Source: Vibrio natriegens NBRC 15636 = ATCC 14048 = DSM 759 (GTDB taxonomy: Bacteria > Pseudomonadota > Gammaproteobacteria > Enterobacterales > Vibrionaceae). Taken from it: a stretch of 64,000 nt of DNA. Positions 63,601 to 64,000 of the stretch are shown in pieces; position 1 is the first letter of the stretch, and every line of letters begins with the position of its first letter. Where the stretch lies: NCBI RefSeq assembly GCF_035621455.1, contig NZ_CP141823.1:310001-374000 (forward strand), in the 5' to 3' direction. Made by a program: the position numbers and the translations under genes. The notes under the pieces were generated by a model, which worked only from the letters and a program-made list of their open reading frames with translations, searched no databases and was not told the DNA's origin.

Positions 63601-64000
63601 CCTGCGGCGTCCGTCACCGTGATCGGAATGGTCAATGTCTGACTTTGTCCTGCTGGCAACGATTGATAGGCAGCATCCGTTGGATCAAACACCCAGCTAC
63701 CGTCAGGATTGAACGTCAGTCCGGATACTGGATTGGCAATCGAATAGCTCAACGTATCACCCACATCCGGGTCGGTCGCAATGAGTTGACCAGACGCTTG
63801 CTGGCCGTCCTCGTCGACAGACACCGACGCGATCGGGGTTAGCGTTGGCGCATCATTGACATTGTTGACGGTTAAATCAAAGGTGGTCGACACCTGTGCG
63901 CCGTGATTGTCTGTCGCCGTCACCGTGACTTGTGTGCTGCCCACATCGCTATTGCTTGGCGTGCCGCTGAAAGTGCCCGTCGAGGCATCAAAATGCAGCC
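57654..64000 (-). CDS. Giant VCBS/He_PIG repeat surface or secreted protein (C-terminal part)
   Basis: At least 2,114 residues; the frame is open to the right edge, so the N-terminus is missing. The visible protein starts with tandem units of 305 residues. Each unit combines a VCBS-like domain (VTVNGTNDGAVISG) with a He_PIG/cadherin-like one (LPTWLHFDASTGTFSGTPTN, then SVDEDGQ). One divergent VCBS-like domain follows (about 59.6-59.9 kb), then about three Big-like immunoglobulin domains (58.6-59.5 kb). The last 60 residues are rich in Asp and His. I see no GGxGxD RTX nonapeptides. This architecture fits large adhesins or biofilm matrix proteins exported by a type I or comparable system. The secretion genes are not in the window. 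Confidence 0.88.
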   Translation of the reverse strand, partial: LHFDASTGTFSGTPSNSDVGSTQVTVTATDNHGAQVSTTFDLTVNNVNDAPTLTPIASVSVDEDGQQASGQLIATDPDVGDTLSYSIANPVSGLTFNPDGSWVFDPTDAAYQSLPAGQSQTLTIPITVTDAAGATDVQNLVITVNGTNDGARMGGLSQHMVSEDLDVNHGELIANGRLAVLDIDSGESHITAQSVTGQYGRFSIDEQGHWSYSADNNNPAIQALGQNGQGEIVERFTVSSADGSASRDVVVRIMGTNDGPVVNHAISGAVADEDTVFSFTVPSDTFTDIDIGDTMTLSTGTLPTWLHFDASTGTFSGTPTNSDVGSTPVTVTATDNHGAQVSTTFDLTVNNVNDAPTLTPIASVSVDEDSQKGSGQLIATDPDAGDTLSYSIANPVSGLTFNPDGSWVFDPTDAAYQSLPAGQSQTLTIPVTVTDVAGATDVQNLVITVNGTNDGAVISGAGAQLKEDSAVSASGELEANGQLTVQDVDSGEAAFTPITDVISDSGYGHFSLSADGQWQYHADNNQPYIQQLAAGEPLTDSITVTSVDGTTHTISVTIEGTNDAPIVAHSVASQQIDEDSAFQFTLPTDTFGDIDHGDTLTLSTGSLPTWLHFDAATGTFSGTPTNSDVGSTPVTVTATDDHGAQISTTFDLTVNNVNDAPTLTPIASVSVDEDGQQASGQLIATDPDVGDTLSYSIASPVSGLTFNPDGSWVFDPTDAAYQSLPAGQSQTLTIPVTVTDAAGATDVQNLVITVNGTNDGAVISGAGAQLKEDSAVSASGELEANGQLTVQDVDSGEAAFTPITDVTSDSGYGHFSLSADGQWQYHADNNQPAIQQLAAGEPLTDSIIVTSVDGTPHTISVTIEGTNDAPIVAHSVVNQQIDEDSALQFTLPSDTFGDIDHGDNLTLSTGSLPTWLHFDASTGTFSGTPTNSDVGSVPISVTATDSQGASVTTQFNLTVNNTNDAPVMTPIASVSVDEDGQKASGQLIATDPDTGDTLSYSIANPVSGLTFKPDGSWVFDPTDAAYQSLPAAQSQTLTIPVTVTDAAGATDVQNLVITVNGTNDGAVISGAGAQLKEDSAVSTLGDLEASGQLTVQDVDSGEAAFTPITDVISDSGYGHFSLSADGQWQYHADNNQPDIQQLAAGEPLTDSITVTSVDGTPHTISVTIEGTNDAPIVAHSVVNQQINEDSAFSFTVPSDTFGDIDHGDTLTLSTGSLPTWLHFDASTGTFSGTPTNSDVGSVPISVTATDSQGASVTTQFNLTVNNTNDAPVMTPIASVSVDEDGQKASGQLIATDPDVGDTLSYSIANPVSGLTFNSDGSWVFDPTDAAYQSLPAGQSQTLTIPVTVTDSAGATDTQDLTIIVTGTNDVPTLTVHTQGMTTGTLVENDVDSSDTHTFGVSQPSGLFGDLTLNPQTGAYVYTQHSTVTGMTYQASSQTYSGQDTFEVQVSDNHGGTETKYLTFDVSGTLSAPVAGTTQPTIQTQVLAPPVLTTTVANSHVVTPSLTNAVTLQLDVTSDSGVSDQDHITNDDTPTIVGTTSIPFSTVTISENGVVVANALSDGSGHYQVTLPQLHESTHHLVASAVDPSGSGTGQSSVLDIEIDTTPPPVSITLDPITSDDVLNHSELSSVVSVGGSVGSEVSPGSVVTLDIGGSSYNAVVDTNHRFAVDVPGGVLGANSEIVASVSAEDVAGNKSTVSDTHQYSVDDSASIDIDLISGDNMLDPTEHHEDLVVSGTVNGVEDGQIVNISLGGQDYQATVVNQQWSTTVDATDISALPGGLNSVIATVVDHAGNSASSTSPLFIPDTTNPVPSMSFLTPPTPTGGGGIGSHISGDLVVPPLLQQLMPTQQGGGWAISDGQGHTMTSLKGQYGTLTIDPDTGHVEYIYSDAPVPGDKTAGGTHWAGQTSSEEHHDLFQIVYHDVHASNVDVKVNLDVTYVHGHSGHNQESTHLVDMTVTSASGVSPAPPASQHDEVGTDIEPVAEFTVLLSDDVTGADYTSQSDSSLHKSLPADDQTRPVDHYLNMVGLSPSEVAPAAETKLDHYLHSSTQLVDDLSDVNPVPNHDADLSDALVHDHDKNLAKAHDKGLEETPDNHDHHSDDDLLNSGLNDMHNQI
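59900..64000 (-). repeat. 915-bp tandem coding repeats
   Basis: The same landmark (start of the SVDEDG codons) recurs at about 60151, 61066, 61981, 62896 and 63811, exactly 915 bases apart. About four and a half units are visible and continue past the right edge. Copies are nearly identical in places but differ in blocks (two VCBS variants and two He_PIG variants), indicating exchange between units. Confidence 0.9.

Noticed and set aside
59793..63842. Repeated plus-strand frames at 915-bp spacing inside the giant gene
   Set aside because: They are antisense shadows of the repeat units. Their regular spacing only reflects the tandem repeat of the true minus-strand gene.
1..64000. A CRISPR array, prophage or transposable element
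   Set aside because: No short direct-repeat/spacer array, integrase, transposase or phage structural gene is seen. The only long repeats are the coding repeats of the giant protein.

Overview
The window looks like chromosomal DNA of a marine gammaproteobacterium, most likely Vibrionaceae. This rests on gene content (chromosomal CatB-type acetyltransferase, MadLM, ygbIJKLMN-like threonate genes, long glutamine-dependent NAD synthase, giant VCBS/He_PIG repeat protein), moderate GC and compact gene spacing. It is an inference, because no rRNA or tRNA gene is visible. I see no insertion sequence, prophage or CRISPR array.

Layout. (1) 1-8.0 kb: a branched-chain-type ABC importer operon (livG, an AMP-forming acyl-CoA ligase, livH, truncated livM), then ETF-ubiquinone oxidoreductase and divergent etfBA. 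These two transcription units share a 16-bp motif resembling LiuR sites, which suggests one regulon for acyl-CoA oxidation. (2) 8.0-16.3 kb: a 1,069-aa membrane HD-GYP sensor, a DOPA-dioxygenase-like protein, EamA and MFS exporters with a divergent LysR regulator, and a PPP-type phosphatase. (3) 16.4-23.3 kb: an AAA_28-type ATPase, a complete AmmeMemoRadiSam set (A and B divergent from the radical SAM enzyme), an Rrf2 regulator, small unknown proteins and NAD synthase. (4) 23.5-29.8 kb: a threonate/3-oxo-tetronate pathway (ltnD-otnK-otnC-otnI-gntP) with a divergent DeoR regulator. (5) 29.8-40.3 kb: single-gene accessory functions: aldo/keto reductase, guanine deaminase, nitrilase with divergent LysR, small enzymes, CatB-like acetyltransferase, PepSY/cytochrome b561 and the MadLM malonate transporter. 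(6) 40.7-54.4 kb: a complete aerobic phenylacetyl-CoA pathway, paaABCDEFGHIJK followed by paaX and paaY, plus separately transcribed paaZ. (7) 54.7-57.5 kb: a TRAP transporter divergent from paaZ. (8) 57.65 kb to the right edge: the C-terminal part of a giant surface or secreted protein with a 915-bp tandem repeat.

How the parts fit. PaaK activates phenylacetate, PaaABCDE epoxidises the CoA ester, PaaG isomerises it, PaaZ opens and oxidises the ring, and PaaF, PaaH and PaaJ beta-oxidise the product to acetyl-CoA and succinyl-CoA. PaaI and PaaY are thioesterase-type safety valves and PaaX is the likely repressor. A long dyad that resembles PaaX operators lies in front of paaA, and related half-sites lie between paaZ and the TRAP genes. 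The TRAP transporter is therefore a candidate aromatic-acid importer. The ETF genes would take electrons from acyl-CoA dehydrogenases to the quinone pool. The most interesting unexplained features are the AmmeMemoRadiSam set, the triple-sensor HD-GYP protein, the shared operator-like dyads, an exact CTTAAG-N5-CTTAAG box upstream of the PepSY/b561 pair, and the mosaic 915-bp repeats.
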